Part shown: piece by piece, positions 24,862 through 35,110 of the stretch
Layout of the letters: each line of letters starts with the position of its first letter
Position numbering within the stretch: position 1 is the first letter of the stretch
Assembly (NCBI GenBank): GCA_900470965.1
Contig: UCCS01000018.1
Coordinates: 100,731-164,220 of the forward strand
Direction of reading: 5' to 3'
Length of the DNA: 63,490 bases
DNA from: Hyphomicrobiales bacterium
Lineage (GTDB): Bacteria > Pseudomonadota > Alphaproteobacteria > Rhizobiales > Rhizobiaceae
Program-made: the position numbers and the translations under genes
The notes under the pieces: model-generated
The model's database searches: none
The model's input: the letters and a program-made list of their open reading frames with translations, nothing else
What the model was told of the DNA's origin: nothing

Positions 24862-25803
24862 TTATGAGCGTTTGCCTCCAGCAGCGGTGATGACGCCGAC
24901 GATGATGAGGCCGGTGAGCAGCAGGCGCACGCCGGCGCTGACGCCGAATGTGTTGAGCATGGTGAGCAGAAGCACGAGGAAAAGGGCGGCCCCCCAGATG
25001 CCGGGAATATTGGCCTTTCCGCCCGCGACCGAGGTGCCGCCGATGACGACGACGGCGATCGAGGAAAGCAGATATTCATTGCCGATATCGACATTTGCGC
25101 CGCGAAAATAGCCGGCAAGCAGCGCCCCGTTCAGACCGCCGAGCGTGCCCGAGAGTGTATAGGTGAGAAAACGGATGCGCCCGACAGGAACACCGGCAAG
25201 CCAGGCGGCGCGGATATTCTGCCCGATCGCCAGCACCGAGCGCCCGTAGATCATCCTCTGGAGCGCAATGCCGGCGCCCAAGGTGAACAGGATGGTGACA
25301 AGGGCCAGTACAGGAACGCCGAGAATCTGCAGGTTGGTGAATTCCGCAAAACCCGGCGGTGGCTTGATCTGCAGGCCGCGCCCATAGCTGATGTCGATCG
25401 ACTGGATGATGAAGCTTGCCGAGAGCGTGGCTATGATCGGCGGAATGCGCAGCGCCCAGATCAGCAGGTAATTGGCAGCGCCGACTGCAGCACCGCTGGC
25501 GAGCGCCGCAAGCAGGCCGATTGCGATCATGCTGTCCTGCCCGTCCATGGTCTTCATCGCGACGGCGCTGGCAAGCCCGATATTGGCCGGCAGCGAGAGA
25601 TCGACATTGCCGGGGCCGAGCGTGATGACGAACATCTGCCCTGTACCGACGATGACCATGAAGACGGCGAGCGAGAAGGCGGCCGTCAGCATGCCGCCGG
25701 CGCCGTAGCCGCCGGTAAACGCGATGGTGGCGAGCCAGGCGGCGAGAGCGCCGATGAAGGACCAGATCCAAGGTTTTGCGGCGAGCGCCTTCAATTGCGC
25801 CAT
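24862..25803 (-). CDS. Sugar ABC permease, RbsC family (second)
   Basis: A 313-residue membrane protein with about 9 hydrophobic segments and RbsC-type features: FVITLGPGNVDLSLPANIGLASAVA, GVPVGRIRFLTYTLSGTLGGLNGALLAG, and SIAVVVIGGTSVAGGKANIPGIWGAALF. The ATG at 25803 has AAGGAGG six bases upstream, a very strong site, and lies one base past the first permease's stop. Forms a heterodimer with the neighbour. The 169 bp between this stop and the convergent SDR stop at 24692 hold no recognisable gene. Confidence 0.92.
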   Translation of the reverse strand: MAQLKALAAKPWIWSFIGALAAWLATIAFTGGYGAGGMLTAAFSLAVFMVIVGTGQMFVITLGPGNVDLSLPANIGLASAVAMKTMDGQDSMIAIGLLAALASGAAVGAANYLLIWALRIPPIIATLSASFIIQSIDISYGRGLQIKPPPGFAEFTNLQILGVPVLALVTILFTLGAGIALQRMIYGRSVLAIGQNIRAAWLAGVPVGRIRFLTYTLSGTLGGLNGALLAGYFRGANVDIGNEYLLSSIAVVVIGGTSVAGGKANIPGIWGAALFLVLLLTMLNTFGVSAGVRLLLTGLIIVGVITAAGGKRS

Positions 25804-25804
25804 G

Positions 25805-26782
25805 TCATGCCTCCTTGCGGCTGATGAGCGCGCGTGCGGCAAGCACGATGATGAGGATCGCGCCATTCGCTGCCACCTGCCAGTCCGGCGGAATATGCAT
25901 GAAGGTCAGGAGCGACGAGGCGGCGAGCGCCAGCGTCAGCGCGCCGATGACCGCGCCGATCGGCGACACGCGCCCACCCATGAATTCGCCGCCACCGAGA
26001 ATGACGCCGGCGATCGACAGCAGCGTATAGCCATTGCCGATATTGGCATCGCCCGACGAGGTAATGCCGATCAGCGTCATGCCCGAGAGCACGCCGAAGC
26101 TTCCGGCCAAGGCAAAGAGCGTGATCTTGGTGTGCAAGAGCGACCAGCCGGCCCGCGCTAGCGCTGCCGGATTGCCGCCCGAGCCGCGCAGAATGACGCC
26201 GTACGAGGTGCGCATCAGGCCGAAATAGACGACGGCGGCTATGACGATCGCGGCGACGATCGGAAAAGGAATGAAGGGCGGCTTGAAGGACGTGATCGCC
26301 TGCAGCCAGTCAGGCGCCTTGCCACCGGGTTTGGGCAGCACGAGGATCGCCAACCCCTGCCAGACGAAACTCATGCCGAGCGTCACGACGATCGACGGCA
26401 GGTTGCGCAGGTGGATCAGGGCGCCGAGCAGCGCATAGACGCCAATCGAACCAAGTAGCACAACGATGCCGAGCAGCGGCGCGTCTCGCAGCCAGGTGGC
26501 GGTGACGCAGCCGACGAAACCGACGAAGGTGCCGATCGAAAGATCGAGCTCGTTGCCGGCGATGACGAACATCTGCGCGATGGTGGCGAGCGCAATCGGG
26601 ATCGCGAGGTTCAGCATCAGGCTGAAGCCGAAATAGGAGATGGCGCGCGGATTGAGCCAGGCGATCGCAATCAGCACCAGAACGAGCGAGAGCGCCGGCA
26701 GCATGGCGCGCAGGGTGCGTGCCCTTCTGGCGCTGCTGCGGGCCGGGCGCATGAGGGAATTGTTCAGCGAAACGAATGTCAT
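25805..26782 (-). CDS. Sugar ABC permease, RbsC family (first)
   Basis: A 325-residue membrane protein with IALATIAQMFVIAGNELDLSIGTFVG, the RbsC signature, and later IGNGYTLLSIAGVILGGGEFMGGRVSPIGAVIGAL. A short charged N-terminus (SSARRARTLR) precedes the first helix. It starts one base from the ATPase stop. The presence of two distinct permeases rather than a homodimer places this in the CUT2 subgroup with heterodimeric channels. Confidence 0.92.
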   Translation of the reverse strand: MTFVSLNNSLMRPARSSARRARTLRAMLPALSLVLVLIAIAWLNPRAISYFGFSLMLNLAIPIALATIAQMFVIAGNELDLSIGTFVGFVGCVTATWLRDAPLLGIVVLLGSIGVYALLGALIHLRNLPSIVVTLGMSFVWQGLAILVLPKPGGKAPDWLQAITSFKPPFIPFPIVAAIVIAAVVYFGLMRTSYGVILRGSGGNPAALARAGWSLLHTKITLFALAGSFGVLSGMTLIGITSSGDANIGNGYTLLSIAGVILGGGEFMGGRVSPIGAVIGALTLALAASSLLTFMHIPPDWQVAANGAILIIVLAARALISRKEA

Positions 26783-26783
26783 C

Positions 26784-28265
26784 TCAGCTTGCCTCGACGA
26801 AGGAGGATTGGATGATCTTCTCCTCGGTCAGCTCGTCGCGCGTGAGGTTGGCGACGATGCGGCCGTTCTTGAAGACGTAGACATGGTGACAATTGTCGAG
26901 CTCTTCCGTCTCGGTCGTATACCAGATGAAGGTGCGGCCATTGGCGGCCTCCTGGCGGATGAGATCGTAGACTTCGAGCTTGGTGCCGATATCGACGCCG
27001 CGCATCGGATCGTCCATTAGAATGATCTCGGCATCGGAGCCGAGCGCACGGGCAAAGAGCGCCTTCTGCTGGTTGCCGCCCGAAAGCGACAGGATGTTGT
27101 TGTTCATGTCGGGCGTGCGGATGCCGATCCGGCGCTTCCACGCATCGGCAAGCTCGGCCTCGCGCTTTTGCGAGATGAGCAGGCCGACACGCAGCCGCTT
27201 CAGCGATCGGATGCCGATATTCTCGGCAATCGACCATTGCGGGAAGATGCCGTCGGACTGCCGGTCGCCGGCGACAAGCGCCACCGGCGCTGTCACCTCG
27301 ATACCGATCTTGCTGCGGCGCGCGGCATTGAAGATCGCCAGCAACAGATCGGTCTGGCCGTGACCGGCAAGCCCGGCAAGGCCGATGATGGAACCTGATT
27401 GGGCAACGAGCTCGGCGCCATCGCCCTGACGCGCCGGCCGTGCTCGCACGCGCGGCGCACCTGTCGGCTTGGCGGCGACGGCTTGCGTTGCACCTTTCTC
27501 ACGATGGGCGGCCCCACCCATTGTCGCGACCAGCCGGTCGCGGTCATAGGCACGAGCCGCATCGGCGGCCACGACCTTGCCGTCGCGCATGACGACGATG
27601 CGGTCGGCATTCTGCAGCACCTCGCCAAGCACATGCGAAATCAGGATGCAGCTGCCCCCGGCCGCAACGAAGCGCCGGACGAAGGCGAGCAGCTGGCCAG
27701 CGGTATGGGCATCGAGCGAAGAGGTCGGCTCGTCAAGGATGACGAGGTTCAGCGGATCCTCCGTCACCGTGAAGGCGCGGGCGACCTCCACCATCTGCCG
27801 CCGCCCGATCGACAGATCCGCGATGATATCGGAGGCATCGATGCCGTGCTCGGGAAAGATCTCGTCGAGCTTGGCGCTAATCAGTTCGGCGGCACGCCCG
27901 TGCCAGCCGAAACCACGCAGTGACGGATGGTTGATGCGGGTATTCTCTGCAACGGAAAGATTGGGACAGAGCGACAGTTCCTGGAAGACGCAGCGGATGC
28001 CGAACCTCTGGGCGCGGATGACCGAATAGTTCTCCGTGACCGCCTTGCCGATCGTCATGCTGCCGCGGTCGAGCACCAGCGTTCCCGCCAGCATGTTCAT
28101 CAGCGTCGACTTGCCGGCGCCGTTATGGCCGACGAGCCCGACGCATTCGCCGGCGCGAACGTCGAAATCGACGCCATCAAGCGCCCTCACGGCGCCGAAA
28201 TGTTTTTCGGCGCCGCTGAGGCTGACGATGATCCGGGTGGCCACAGCCTGCACCGGCGTGATCAT
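26784..28265 (-). CDS. Sugar ABC importer ATPase, RbsA family (double NBD)
   Basis: A 493-residue protein with two ATPase halves. The first is canonical: Walker [10 protein letters not shown], signature LSIGRRQM, Walker [13 protein letters not shown]. The second has the degenerate Walker [12 protein letters not shown] typical of RbsA and a good signature LSGGNQQK, then [16 protein letters not shown] stretch rich in Pro, Arg and Ala (about 255-285) links the halves. The ATG at 28265 overlaps the binding-protein stop (TGATG); a GTG three bases earlier is an alternative. It powers the two downstream permeases. Confidence 0.93.
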   Translation of the reverse strand: MITPVQAVATRIIVSLSGAEKHFGAVRALDGVDFDVRAGECVGLVGHNGAGKSTLMNMLAGTLVLDRGSMTIGKAVTENYSVIRAQRFGIRCVFQELSLCPNLSVAENTRINHPSLRGFGWHGRAAELISAKLDEIFPEHGIDASDIIADLSIGRRQMVEVARAFTVTEDPLNLVILDEPTSSLDAHTAGQLLAFVRRFVAAGGSCILISHVLGEVLQNADRIVVMRDGKVVAADAARAYDRDRLVATMGGAAHREKGATQAVAAKPTGAPRVRARPARQGDGAELVAQSGSIIGLAGLAGHGQTDLLLAIFNAARRSKIGIEVTAPVALVAGDRQSDGIFPQWSIAENIGIRSLKRLRVGLLISQKREAELADAWKRRIGIRTPDMNNNILSLSGGNQQKALFARALGSDAEIILMDDPMRGVDIGTKLEVYDLIRQEAANGRTFIWYTTETEELDNCHHVYVFKNGRIVANLTRDELTEEKIIQSSFVEAS

Positions 28266-29278
28266 CACTTGATATTGGCCTTAATGGCTTCGATGGCATC
28301 GGCTTGCGTATATTCCTTAGTGGCAACGCTGCCGACGGGAATATCCGTCAGATGCTTCTCGAAATCATCCTGCGTAAACGCGAGATAAGGCACCAGGAGA
28401 TCGTGTGGGATGTCCGTGCGGCCGTCGAGCACCTGCTGGGCGACCCAGAAGGCGAGCGTCGAGACACCGGGCGCGATCGAGGCGGACCAGGTCTTGTAGC
28501 CGTCCTTGGCCTTCTGCTCCTTCCACCATTGCAGCTCGTCCTGACGGTTTCCCATGATGATGGTCGGGCGCGGCTTGCCGGCAGCGGCAAAGGCCTGAGC
28601 CGCGCCGTAGCCGTCGCCGCCCTGGGTGACGACGCCGACGATATCGGGCAGCGAGGGGAGAACAGTCGCGACTGCTTTTTGCGCCGTCGTCTGGTCCCAG
28701 TTGCCGGTAACCGAATTGACAATCTTGAATTCGGGATGAGCGGCAACGGCTTCGATCAGGCCCTTGTGGATGGAATCGTCGATCGAGGTACCGGCAAGGC
28801 CGCGGATTTCCAAGAGGTTCCCGCCTTCCGGATGAAACGCCTTCATCTGCGCGATTTCCTGTTTGCCCATATCCTCGAAATCAACGACGACGCGATAGGC
28901 GCAAGGCTCGTTGACGATACCATCAAAGGAGACGACGACGATGCCTGCTTCGCAGGCTTGCTTGACGGCACCATTCAGCGCATCCGGCGAAGCGGCGTTG
29001 ATGACGATCGCGTCATAGCCCTGCAGTATGAGGTTCTGGATCTGGGCGGCCTGGGTTGGCACTTCCTGGTCGGCCGTGGTGAAGACGTCGGCCGCGCCCA
29101 CGATCTTGTCGGCGACGGCCTTCTTGGTCACGATGTCATAGCTCTTGAGCATCGCCTGGCGCCAGGAATTGCCAGCATAATTGTTCGAGAAGGCGATTTT
29201 CTTGCCGCTCGTGTCGGCAAAGGCCGTGCCCGATGCGAGCAGTGCGGCAAGGCTGGCAAGTACGAAGACTTTACGCAT
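28265..29278 (-). CDS. Periplasmic sugar-binding protein, RbsB/ABC CUT2 type
   Basis: A 337-residue binding protein: signal peptide [22 protein letters not shown], then [46 protein letters not shown] and GIVVVSFDG. These are features of the type-I periplasmic fold. The ATG at 29278 follows GGGAGGATTGAA. It opens the four-gene importer operon and is translationally coupled to the ATPase. Likely ligand: a sugar or sugar lactone, given the SMP-30 lactonase gene upstream; not provable from sequence. Confidence 0.93.
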   Translation of the reverse strand: MRKVFVLASLAALLASGTAFADTSGKKIAFSNNYAGNSWRQAMLKSYDIVTKKAVADKIVGAADVFTTADQEVPTQAAQIQNLILQGYDAIVINAASPDALNGAVKQACEAGIVVVSFDGIVNEPCAYRVVVDFEDMGKQEIAQMKAFHPEGGNLLEIRGLAGTSIDDSIHKGLIEAVAAHPEFKIVNSVTGNWDQTTAQKAVATVLPSLPDIVGVVTQGGDGYGAAQAFAAAGKPRPTIIMGNRQDELQWWKEQKAKDGYKTWSASIAPGVSTLAFWVAQQVLDGRTDIPHDLLVPYLAFTQDDFEKHLTDIPVGSVATKEYTQADAIEAIKANIK

Positions 29279-29425
29279 TTCAATCCTCCCTAAGTTGTTT
29301 GGCCTTGAGTGAAAGGCTTTCACCCGGCGCCGGTCATTCTCCGGCAATCCGTCGATCGGATGCTTGGACATCCATGGCGCCGATCCTCCATCGGCAGCCA
29401 CTCCTGCTAGCCGGTTTCCCGGATG

Positions 29426-30310
29426 TCAGAACAGTCTTAACCCCGGGACGCGCACCCTCAGCCGGTGCAGCGAACTCGAGGCGGTAATATACAGGCTCTT
29501 CAGATCCTCGTCACCGAAGGCGAAATTGGCGGTCGGCTCCGGCGTGCGGATAAGGCCGAGCATATGGCCCGAAGGATCGAAGACATGGATGCCGCCCGGC
29601 CCGCAGCAATAGACATTGCCGCAGCTGTCGATCTTCATGCCGTCAGGCGCACCCGGCGCCTCTCCTTTCGTCTCGGCCCAGACCGCCCCTCCCGTGAGCT
29701 CGCCCTGCGGCGAGATGGCAAAAACCCGGATATGCTGGCGCTCGGTGTCGTTGACGAAGAGGCGCGATTCATCGAGCGAGAAGCAGAGCCCGTTCGGCTG
29801 GGCGAAATCATCCACCAACAGCGTCAGGTTGGAACCGTCGGGATCGACGCGGTAGACGCCCTGGAAGGAGAGATCCTGCGGCCGTGGCACGCCATAGTAT
29901 TCCATCCGCCCATAGGTCGGATCGGTGAAATAGATCGCGCCGCCGGTCGCAACGACGATGTCGTTCGGGCTGTTGAGTTCCTTGCCCTTGTAGTGTGTGG
30001 CGATGACACTCGTCGAACCGTCGCGCTCGAGCCTCGTGACGCGGCTCATCGCATGTTCACAGGTGAGCAAACGCCCTTCGCGGTCCAGCGTATTGCCGTT
30101 CGCCTTGTTGCTCGGTCGGCGAAAATCCTCGACCGCGCCGGAACGCCGGCGGATATACATGCGGTCTTCGGGCATGTCGCTGAAGACAAGCCATTTCTCG
30201 TAAGGATGCCAGACGGGACCTTCGGTGAAGCCGAGACCGCTTGCCAAGGTCTCCAGCGCCCCGTCGCCGACCACGTCCGCAAATCCCGGATTGCGGGTGC
30301 TCCTCGCCAT
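29426..30310 (-). CDS. SMP-30/gluconolactonase-family protein
   Basis: A 294-residue six-bladed beta-propeller. FTEGPVWHPYEKWLVFSDMP supplies the first metal-binding glutamate, NGNTLDREGRLLTCEH and ELNSPNDIVVATGGAIYFTDPTYG the second blade group with the metal Asn, and PNGLCFSLDESRLFVNDT the catalytic region. The family hydrolyses sugar lactones in the cytoplasm. It lies 147 bp upstream of the sugar importer on the same strand and 3 bp after the tautomerase gene. This suggests conversion of an imported sugar through an aldonolactone. Confidence 0.9.
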   Translation of the reverse strand: MARSTRNPGFADVVGDGALETLASGLGFTEGPVWHPYEKWLVFSDMPEDRMYIRRRSGAVEDFRRPSNKANGNTLDREGRLLTCEHAMSRVTRLERDGSTSVIATHYKGKELNSPNDIVVATGGAIYFTDPTYGRMEYYGVPRPQDLSFQGVYRVDPDGSNLTLLVDDFAQPNGLCFSLDESRLFVNDTERQHIRVFAISPQGELTGGAVWAETKGEAPGAPDGMKIDSCGNVYCCGPGGIHVFDPSGHMLGLIRTPEPTANFAFGDEDLKSLYITASSSLHRLRVRVPGLRLF

Positions 30311-30313
30311 GGC

Positions 30314-30505
30314 TCAGCTCTTCGAGGATTGGACGGATTTTCCGCCGACGAACCAGTCGGATGCCAGGACGTCCTCGAAGACGACCCAGATCGCCTCCTT
30401 CGGCAGTTCGGCCAGTTCGCTGACGGCAGCGGTGACGCGCCGCGCGATCTCGTCCTTGCGCTCCTGGGAATGGCCTTTGAGAATCTGGATGTTGACGAAG
30501 GGCAT
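30314..30505 (-). CDS. 4-oxalocrotonate tautomerase-family enzyme
   Basis: A 63-residue protein, the usual size. Pro2 (Pro1 after Met removal) is the general base of the family: MPFVNIQILKGHSQERKDEI. VFEDVLASDWFVGG follows in the C-terminal half. The ATG at 30505 has GGGAGA 8 bases upstream; the open frame continues much farther upstream but without family sequence. Family members isomerise 2-hydroxydienoates and related enols as hexamers. Next to a lactonase it may act on an enol intermediate of sugar-acid breakdown. Confidence 0.85.
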   Translation of the reverse strand: MPFVNIQILKGHSQERKDEIARRVTAAVSELAELPKEAIWVVFEDVLASDWFVGGKSVQSSKS

Positions 30506-30617
30506 GGCGTGTTCTCCCGTCTGCTTTTTATTGCTTGTGTCCGAGTTAGCCACGGATGGAAGGGTTCGGCTACGTTTGAAGACGCAGATTTGAATGTGCA
30601 AACACACACTCGGATCT

Positions 30618-31358
30618 TCAGAGCTCCTTCGGCGGCGAAGCCTGGTCGATCCAGGCATCGAGGCTCTCCTGCGCGCGCCTCAGCGCATCGACATTGATAA
30701 GGCCGCGGGCAAAGGCCAGACAGATCGCCCGCGTGCGGGAATTGAAGAGCGAACCCTCGCCCGCCCCGTCCTCGGGCATGACGACGCCGAGCTTTTCGTA
30801 GAGATGGCGGATGCGCGCCTGCGCGCCGCGGGTAGAGAGGCCGCGGCGGGCGGCGATCGCCTTGTCCGTCAGCCCGAGCGCGACATCGATCAGGCTCTCA
30901 TATTCGCTGTCTGTAATGCCCTCCAGGCGATCCTGCACGCGATGCTGGATGCCGCGCACCTCCCGGTCGATGATGCAGTGCCCCTCGGCGAAGACGCCGC
31001 GGAGAGCCGAGCGCATGCCCTCCTCCGAGGCCGATTTCAGCACATAGCCGTAGACGGTGCCCGGCGGCACGATACGGGCAACCCCGCGCACGTAGGATTC
31101 ATCGGCGAAATTCGACCAGAAAAGGATGTGGGTATTGGCCCGTCGGCTCCAGATGGATCGCGCCACCTCGATGCCCGTCGCTTTCGGCAATTGCAGATCG
31201 AGCACCACATAGGGCGGCTCGCGGCGTCGCGCGAGATCGATTGCGACGTCGCCGCTGCCTGCCTCGATCACCTCGACATCACCGGGCCACAGATGCTCGA
31301 TCGTGGCGCGCACGAATGCGCGATGCAACCCGTCATCCTCGGCAATCATCACCAGCAT
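30618..31358 (-). CDS. Two-component response regulator (receiver plus LuxR-like HTH)
   Basis: A 246-residue protein. The receiver domain begins MLVMIAEDDGLH (acidic pair) and has the phospho-acceptor Asp in VVLDLQLPKATG. Residues about 165-210 (ITDSEYESLIDVALGLTDKAIAARRGLSTRGAQARIRHLYEKLGV) form a divergent LuxR-type helix-turn-helix. The ATG at 31358 follows GGGGAGG with seven-base spacing and lies one base after the kinase stop, so the pair is co-translated. Probably controls the lactonase/sugar-importer genes downstream on the same strand; other targets are possible. Confidence 0.9.
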   Translation of the reverse strand: MLVMIAEDDGLHRAFVRATIEHLWPGDVEVIEAGSGDVAIDLARRREPPYVVLDLQLPKATGIEVARSIWSRRANTHILFWSNFADESYVRGVARIVPPGTVYGYVLKSASEEGMRSALRGVFAEGHCIIDREVRGIQHRVQDRLEGITDSEYESLIDVALGLTDKAIAARRGLSTRGAQARIRHLYEKLGVVMPEDGAGEGSLFNSRTRAICLAFARGLINVDALRRAQESLDAWIDQASPPKEL

Positions 31359-31359
31359 G

Positions 31360-32646
31360 TCAGAGCCTCCCCGCGGTGTTGGCTGCAGCGACCGCAGCGT
31401 CCGGCGGCAGCGTGCCGGCACTTATCGTCTCACCAGCAAGCGGCACGTCGATAGCCACGCGCGTACCGCCCTTGCGGCTGGAGCGGCCGATGCGAAGCTG
31501 CGCACCGATCAGCGCCGCCCGCGTGTGCATATGGCCGATGCCGCCGCTCGCCTGCGGGTCGGCCTGGACGCAACCTGACCCGTCGTCGGTGACAACAATC
31601 TTCAGCAGCGACGGCGTCGATTCGATGCGCACCTCGATGCGCCGCGGCATTGCGTGCTTGACGGCATTGTTGATCGCTTCCTGGGCGATGCGGTAGATCG
31701 CCGTCAGCGTGCGCTCCGACAGCATGTCGGCGGCGCCTTCGCTGGTATCCTGGATCCGCACCGCAATCGAAGGCGTTGCCCGGCTGGCGCTGCGGTTGAG
31801 ATGCGCCTCTATGGCATCGCGCAAGCCGAAGAGCTCGAGCACGCTCGGCCGCATATCGTCGACGATGTGGCGCAGTTCCGTCAGGCAGTTGACGACTTCC
31901 CGCTCGAGATCCGCAAGCTGGCTGACGCCGGCCATGCCACGGCGATGCAGCGCAGAGACCTGGCGCACGACACGGGCGAGATCGGCTAGTGTCTGGTCGT
32001 GCAGGTCCATGGCGATGCGTCGCCGCTCCTGCTCCATGCCTTCGGTCAGCCGAGATGCGCCGACGCGCAGGATCTCTTCGCGATTGCGCGCATCGCTTTC
32101 TGATATTATCGCCCGGCGTGCCTCCTCGCTCTGGATCAGCGCGAAGATATAGGGTGCAATGAATTCGGCGCAGTGCTGGGCGATCTCCAGATCGGCAGGC
32201 GTGTAGCAGCCGGGCTCGTGCCTGCTGATGTTGAGGGCGCCGATGATCTCGCCCCTTGCCCGCATCGGTACGACGATGCGGCTGCGTAACTTGGCGGTAA
32301 AGATCGGCTCGTCTATTGCGCCCGTGAAATGAAACCGCTCATCTCCGAGCGCATCATCGCTTAAGAGATATGGCAGCTCGCCTCTGAGCACCGCCCGCAC
32401 CGGGCTAAGTTCGACCGGCGGTGGACTGAGCGCCAGTTCGCTCCAGCTTGTCTGATAACCTGTCTCGTAGCAAATGTGGCTCCGCCCGCCGTTCAATAGA
32501 ACGGCGACATCGATATGGTCATGCGGCAGCAACTTGAAGATCTCTGTTGCCGTTGCCCGAAACGCTGCTCCCGTCTCGGTATGTCCAGCAAAGGCACGCG
32601 AGATCGCGAGCATCCGGTCGAACAGCTCGGCATCGTGTCTGATCAT
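31360..32646 (-). CDS. GAF-domain sensor histidine kinase (HisKA_3 type)
   Basis: A 428-residue soluble kinase with no membrane segments. Residues about 10-170 form a GAF domain (RSRIVVPMRARGEIIGALNISRHEPG is its core). The NarL-type dimerisation box is RRRIAMDLHDQTLADLAR, with phospho-acceptor His near residue 211. The ATPase domain has EAINNAVKHA (N box) and VVTDDGSGC (G box). The ATG at 32646 has GGAGG seven bases upstream; a GTG at 32652 overlaps that site. It senses an intracellular cue and phosphorylates the adjacent regulator. Confidence 0.92.
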   Translation of the reverse strand: MIRHDAELFDRMLAISRAFAGHTETGAAFRATATEIFKLLPHDHIDVAVLLNGGRSHICYETGYQTSWSELALSPPPVELSPVRAVLRGELPYLLSDDALGDERFHFTGAIDEPIFTAKLRSRIVVPMRARGEIIGALNISRHEPGCYTPADLEIAQHCAEFIAPYIFALIQSEEARRAIISESDARNREEILRVGASRLTEGMEQERRRIAMDLHDQTLADLARVVRQVSALHRRGMAGVSQLADLEREVVNCLTELRHIVDDMRPSVLELFGLRDAIEAHLNRSASRATPSIAVRIQDTSEGAADMLSERTLTAIYRIAQEAINNAVKHAMPRRIEVRIESTPSLLKIVVTDDGSGCVQADPQASGGIGHMHTRAALIGAQLRIGRSSRKGGTRVAIDVPLAGETISAGTLPPDAAVAAANTAGRL

Positions 32647-33388
32647 CGTCACTCCTCCGACAATCCCGCTCCTCCTCGAAGCAAAGCATTAATGCCATGT
32701 TCCTCCGGCGATGACACTATTGCGATCGTCCCTGCCGACACAAGCTGCTTTCCAAGCAGGAGTTTCTGATCCGCAAAAGCTCTACACACGCTTCCTGCAA
32801 AGAACATTCTCGCTCTCGATGACATTCACGACGCACATGAAATCGAAAAGAAATTCGTTCACCTTCACGCCGGCTTCGAACCCGAGTTGGCATTCATCGC
32901 ACCGGTGATACCACAATTCGGACGCTTCGATGGTGGGGCGTGATCACAGGCAAGCATCGCGACGAAGAGTGATAAGGTAGGATCTTGCCACCCACAGAGA
33001 CCGCGCCGACACCAGCACGTATTCGAGACGTGGGGGATAAGCCGCCGCTCTCCGTCGAGATGACGTTCGATCGGGTCAACTTCCACACCCAGGATCTGCT
33101 GACAGGATTGGAAAAACGAGCAACCAGGAATAGAATTTTTCGCGCTCCGCGTAGTCGCGCTATCTTTTTTTAACCATCTCCATTGCAAAAAGGTTCACGA
33201 AATTGCCGGTCTGCTTGAGCGCCCGGCAATAGCCCTAGCACACTGATTTCGTTCGGTTTCGTGGGGCGACGGTCCTGCCATGATCGCAGGCACCCTCGTG
33301 GTTAGCCGTTAAATGTTCCGACATCGCCAGCTATGTTTGCCGGACGCGCTTAAGTCCGGGGGCTGGCTTATCCTCACGGGGCTTTAAC
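32647..33388. other. 742-bp intergenic region with at most one doubtful small ORF
   Basis: No recognised gene. A plus-strand frame at 32985-33173 (62 residues, TTG start after AAGGTAGGATC) has no recognised motif. A stem-loop ATTGCCGG / CCGGCAAT with a 13-nt loop lies at 33202-33230, without a T-run. The last 150 bp should contain the flagellin promoter and leader, but I could not place a confident -35/-10 pair. Confidence 0.4.
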
Positions 33389-35110
33389 ATGGCCAGCATT
33401 TTGACCAACACGTCCGCTATGACAGCCCGCCAGACATTACGCGGCGTCAACGCCGGTCTCGAAAAGACGCAGCAGCAAGTCAGCTCGGGTCTAAGGGTTC
33501 AAAAAGCATCCGACAATGCGGCTTACTGGGCGATCTCTACGACGATGAGGTCGGACAACAGGGCTTTCTCAGCGGTATCTGACGCCATCGAATTGGGATC
33601 GGCCACAGTCAATACCGCCTATACCGCAACCTCGTCCATCGTCGATATCCTCAGCGAGTTCAAAGCCAAACTGGTTGCAGCCAAAGAGAATGGCGTCGAC
33701 AAATCGAAAATCCAGGATGAGCTCGATCAACTAAACGCACAGGCCGAAACAACGGTGATCTCGGCGAGTTTTAGCGGCCAGAACTGGCTGAGCACCAATG
33801 CACCAACGCACCTGATGGAAACGATTGACCTCACAACCGACGTGGTCTCGTCATTCGTCCGATCAGAGAACGGAGCAGTGGCGGTTGCAACAAACCAGGT
33901 GAACCTCAAATCGACCAGCATGCTGAAGGCTGGAGGAGGCGGCATTCTCCAGAAAGAGATCGGCGGTGTTGGGGACATCGGTGGGTTTCGGAGCACCGGC
34001 ATCAATTCCGTGGCACATGAAGGCCACGAGAGCCACCTGTTCACTGGTCCAGCGACATTTGGTGCAACAGACTACATCACATTTGATCTGGTGGTCGACG
34101 CGGGGACCCACTCCGCGGGCGTCAGTTTCGTGGGATTGCGGATCGACAAGAGTGTCATAGATGTTGCTCTCGGCACCACGGATGGCACGATCCACGACGG
34201 CGCAGAGATGAGAAAGGTCTTGCAGAAGGTCTTCGCAGACAACTCGGTTCCCGCAACAGCCAACGAGACCATGTTCACAGGCTCACCTACGGCTCCAGGT
34301 GTCTTTGAAGTCGGCTCGCTTGAGACCTCGGGTCATCCAGGCTCCAGCATCGATATCTCCAACGTCATATCACATCTCGCAAGCACCTATCCCGCCGGTT
34401 TTGCCATGGGCCTCGAAAATCCGCCAAATGCCAACCACGACAACATGTACCCGGAAGCCTTCTTCGATTTCACCAAACCATTCACCGTCTCGCCGAAGTC
34501 GCAGATTTTCTTTGACGCACAGGTGGGACCGGGAGCTCCTCAATCCTTCACGATCGACCGGACGACGGTGGATGCGGCCCTTGGAACGACGGATGGCTTT
34601 ATCGGCAATGCAGCCGACCTTGCGACTGTCATTGGGTTCGTCACAGCCGGACTGGGCCTGTCGATAGTCACCTCCGGCAACCGCCTGACTTTTTCGGCCG
34701 ACCAGACGGTCTATCCCAACGCGGGAAATCGCGCGGCGCGCGTCATGGTCGGAAACGTCAGCTCAAATCCCACATGGGCATTGGAGTTCGATCTTGCGGA
34801 AGTCGATGTCACGTCGTCGAACTTCACGATCGACGAATATCTTGTCGGCATCGAATACATGCTGCATCGGTCAACTGCGAGCGGCAGTGTCCTTGGCTCT
34901 CTCAACAAGCGGCTCGACATGCAGTCCGATTTCGTAAGCCACCTGCAAGCCAGCATGACATCCGGGATCGGCCGTCTGGTGGATGCGGACATGGAGGAAG
35001 AATCTGCCAGGCTAGCAGCACAACAGACCCAGCAGCAGCTTGCCGTCCAGGCGCTTCAGATTGCAAACACGACCCCTGGCACAATCCTGCAGCTTTATTC
35101 AGGTCGATAG
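33389..35110 (+). CDS. Flagellin with an enlarged, internally repeated central region
   Basis: A 573-residue flagellin. The conserved N-terminal D0/D1 part (about 1-150) begins MASILTNTSAMTARQTLRGVN and includes SSGLRVQKASDNAAYWAI. The C-terminal D1/D0 part (about 490-573) has SVLGSLNKRLDMQSDF and ends PGTILQLYSGR. Between them lie roughly 340 residues, far more than in typical rhizobial flagellins (whole length commonly 320-430). This insert contains two related units, (V/A)ALGTTDG(T/F)I near residues 257 and 393, resembling the flagellin IN-type hook motif. No other flagellar gene is nearby, so it is a solitary accessory flagellin. Confidence 0.9.
   Translation: MASILTNTSAMTARQTLRGVNAGLEKTQQQVSSGLRVQKASDNAAYWAISTTMRSDNRAFSAVSDAIELGSATVNTAYTATSSIVDILSEFKAKLVAAKENGVDKSKIQDELDQLNAQAETTVISASFSGQNWLSTNAPTHLMETIDLTTDVVSSFVRSENGAVAVATNQVNLKSTSMLKAGGGGILQKEIGGVGDIGGFRSTGINSVAHEGHESHLFTGPATFGATDYITFDLVVDAGTHSAGVSFVGLRIDKSVIDVALGTTDGTIHDGAEMRKVLQKVFADNSVPATANETMFTGSPTAPGVFEVGSLETSGHPGSSIDISNVISHLASTYPAGFAMGLENPPNANHDNMYPEAFFDFTKPFTVSPKSQIFFDAQVGPGAPQSFTIDRTTVDAALGTTDGFIGNAADLATVIGFVTAGLGLSIVTSGNRLTFSADQTVYPNAGNRAARVMVGNVSSNPTWALEFDLAEVDVTSSNFTIDEYLVGIEYMLHRSTASGSVLGSLNKRLDMQSDFVSHLQASMTSGIGRLVDADMEEESARLAAQQTQQQLAVQALQIANTTPGTILQLYSGR

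Noticed and set aside
32865..33188. A 107-residue minus-strand frame upstream of the flagellin gene
   Set aside because: No ribosome site or domain pattern.
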